From assembly GCA_964568355.1 (NCBI GenBank), contig CAZMRK010000736.1, positions 1 through 7,882 of the forward strand: a stretch of DNA of 7,882 bases, in the 5' to 3' direction. The DNA is from JAJPJX01 sp964568355. Lineage in GTDB: Bacteria > Acidobacteriota > Terriglobia > Bryobacterales > Bryobacteraceae. The notes beneath the pieces were generated by a model. That model saw only the letters and a program-made list of their open reading frames with translations, made no database searches and was not told the DNA's origin. Numbering within the stretch: the first letter of the stretch is position 1; every line of letters begins with the position of its first letter. This document shows positions 6,691-7,882 of this stretch, one piece after another. The position numbers and the translations under genes were made by a program.

Positions 6691-7740
6691 ATGCAGCTTT
6701 CCGCGATCCGTGTTTCCGCCCTCGCGATGCTGGCCGCCTATTCCGCCATATCGGCCGAACTGCCCGGGAGAAGCAGGGCGGGCCAGCCTCCGCGCAAAGT
6801 GATCGTTGGCACCATCATGCAAGCCTATTGGGAGACCTATCCTGGTCTGCCGAAGCGCCTCGACCGTCTCATGACCACCATCGACCGTGTAGCCGAAGCG
6901 GCCTACCGGAGTTATGGACGCGGACCCGACGTCATCGTTTTGCCCGAGGTGGCCATTACGGGCGAATTCTCCGGCACGGTGCGGAATACGGCCATCCCGT
7001 ATTCAGGAGCGGTCGAAGCAGCCTTCGCCCGCAAGGCGCGCCAGCATCATACGTACCTGGTCGTGCCGCTGTACCTGCTGGAGGACGATGGCAAGACCTG
7101 CTCGAACGCAGCCATTCTCGTGGGACGCAATGGCGAGCGTGTGGGCACCTATCGCAAGGTGCACTTAGCGGTGCCCACGGGTAGTGATTCACTCGAAGGA
7201 GGAACCACACCCGGGAAAGAAGCAGCCGTCTTCTCCTGCGATTTCGGAAAGCTCGGTATCCAGATTTGTTTTGACATGGAATACGATTCCGGATGGCGCG
7301 AACTGGAGCGCCAGGGCGCCGAGTTGGTGGTCTGGCCCACGCAGTCGCCTCAGACGGCACAGCCCGCCTTCCGCGCCCTCCAATCCGGCTACTACATCGT
7401 GTCCAGCACCTGGAGAAACAACGCGTCCATCTTTGAACCCACCGGAAAAATCACCGACCAGATCCGGCCGCCGGAGGAGATGCTGGTACGCGAGATCGAT
7501 CTCAGTTACGCCATCCTGCCGTGGAGCAGCCGCCTCAAGAACGGTGCGGCGCTACGCCAGAAATACGGAGAGAAAGTGGGCTTCCGCTATTACGAAGATG
7601 AAGACTGCGGCATCTTCTGGTCCAACGATCCCCGAACGCCTATTGGTGAGATGGTGCGCGCTCTTGGAGTCACCGAATCGCGCGAAGAACTGCTGCGCAT
7701 TGAAGGCCTATATCGACGGGCAGGTGTCCCGCTGCAGTGA
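6691..7740 (+). CDS. Exported carbon-nitrogen hydrolase (nitrilase superfamily)
   Basis: This 349-residue nitrilase-fold enzyme would hydrolyse a non-peptide C-N bond (amide, carbamoyl or nitrile). The triad is complete: E86 in VLPEVAITGE, K156 in TYRKVHLA and nucleophile C193 in GIQICFDMEY. The N-terminus, MQLSAIRVSALAMLAAYSAISA, is a plausible Sec signal peptide with cleavage near A22, which would send the enzyme to the periplasm or outside. The catalytic domain runs from about residue 36 to 270. An extra C-terminal part of about 80 residues (KYGEKVGFRYYEDEDCG and on) goes beyond the minimal nitrilase fold. The ATG at 6691 is chosen because it yields the signal peptide; no ribosome binding site precedes it. 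It diverges from the FAD oxidoreductase gene 21 bases away and ends 6 bases from the stop of the convergent glycosylase gene. The substrate is unknown; amidase action is more likely than true nitrilase, since amidases dominate the superfamily. Confidence 0.92.
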   Translation: MQLSAIRVSALAMLAAYSAISAELPGRSRAGQPPRKVIVGTIMQAYWETYPGLPKRLDRLMTTIDRVAEAAYRSYGRGPDVIVLPEVAITGEFSGTVRNTAIPYSGAVEAAFARKARQHHTYLVVPLYLLEDDGKTCSNAAILVGRNGERVGTYRKVHLAVPTGSDSLEGGTTPGKEAAVFSCDFGKLGIQICFDMEYDSGWRELERQGAELVVWPTQSPQTAQPAFRALQSGYYIVSSTWRNNASIFEPTGKITDQIRPPEEMLVREIDLSYAILPWSSRLKNGAALRQKYGEKVGFRYYEDEDCGIFWSNDPRTPIGEMVRALGVTESREELLRIEGLYRRAGVPLQ

Positions 7741-7746
7741 AGCGCC

Positions 7747-7882
7747 TTACAGATCCGGCTGATTTTCCAGGCTGCGCCACAAGTACCAGCTTGCCACCGT
7801 GCAGTAGGGATGCCAGCGCTGCCCGAGCACTTCCAGTTCCGCCGGCTTAGGCATTGCCTCCAGGCCGTAGGCCTTTCGTACC
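7747..7882 (-). CDS. alkA: DNA-3-methyladenine glycosylase (AlkA-type), 3' end only
   Basis: The minus strand encodes the last 44 residues of a protein whose start lies beyond the window; the stop TAA is at 7749-7747. The readable part contains GQRWHPYCTVASWYLWRSLE, which resembles the C-terminal W-x-P-Y-x-x-V-A-x-W-Y-L-W-R signature of HhH-GPD family DNA-3-methyladenine glycosylase II proteins that remove alkylated bases. The catalytic aspartate and helix-hairpin-helix would lie upstream, outside the window, so activity cannot be judged. The gene faces the nitrilase gene tail to tail with a 6-base gap and no terminator hairpin between. The fragment is short, and the family call rests on this one signature. 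Confidence 0.78.
   Translation of the reverse strand, partial: VRKAYGLEAMPKPAELEVLGQRWHPYCTVASWYLWRSLENQPDL

Noticed and set aside
6670..6822. Longer N-terminus of the FAD oxidoreductase starting at the ATG at 6822
   Set aside because: The extra 51 residues have no fold or signal, cross the whole divergent promoter and the signal-peptide coding part of the nitrilase gene, and place the Rossmann strand unusually far from the N-terminus.

Overview
The window (7,882 bases, GC-rich) reads as an ordinary chromosomal segment from a Gram-negative-type bacterium. The evidence for an outer membrane is a tandem pair of RND efflux pump genes and two enzymes with export signals. The gene mix (Tat-tagged class V aminotransferase, PYROXD2/phytoene-desaturase-like FAD protein, exported nitrilase-superfamily enzyme) would fit a soil Acidobacteriota such as the Solibacter/Bryobacter group. 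That placement is an impression from gene content, not something the sequence proves.

Layout: (1) Bases 2-487 hold the 3' end of an MdtB-like RND pump gene. It overlaps by four bases a complete MdtC-like RND gene (484-3585). (2) An elongator tRNA-Met(CAU) gene with encoded CCA lies on the minus strand (3642-3718), with a plausible promoter behind it. (3) A plus-strand PLP enzyme of the class V aminotransferase/isopenicillin-N-epimerase type (3852-5114) begins with a twin-arginine motif. (4) A minus-strand FAD-dependent oxidoreductase (5101-6669) meets it tail to tail, with a 14-base stop-over-stop overlap. (5) A plus-strand carbon-nitrogen hydrolase with a Sec-type signal peptide (6691-7740) diverges from the FAD gene across 21 bases containing a perfect TATAAT. 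(6) The 3' end of a minus-strand AlkA-type DNA glycosylase gene (7747-7882) closes the window.

The two RND genes form an operon whose membrane-fusion and outer-membrane partners would lie outside the window. The other genes alternate strand, so they are not one operon. The FAD oxidoreductase and nitrilase are the only pair that could share a control region. The most interesting possibility is a small extracytoplasmic nitrogen-chemistry set: a Tat-exported PLP enzyme (precedent: PvdN of pyoverdine maturation in Pseudomonas) beside an exported amidase/nitrilase and an FAD oxidoreductase. This is a hypothesis from co-location and export signals.

No mobile element, CRISPR array or attachment site was seen. 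No gene-free stretch exceeds 300 bases; the longest is the 133 bases at 3719-3851, which holds the two promoter candidates and the ribosome binding site described below.
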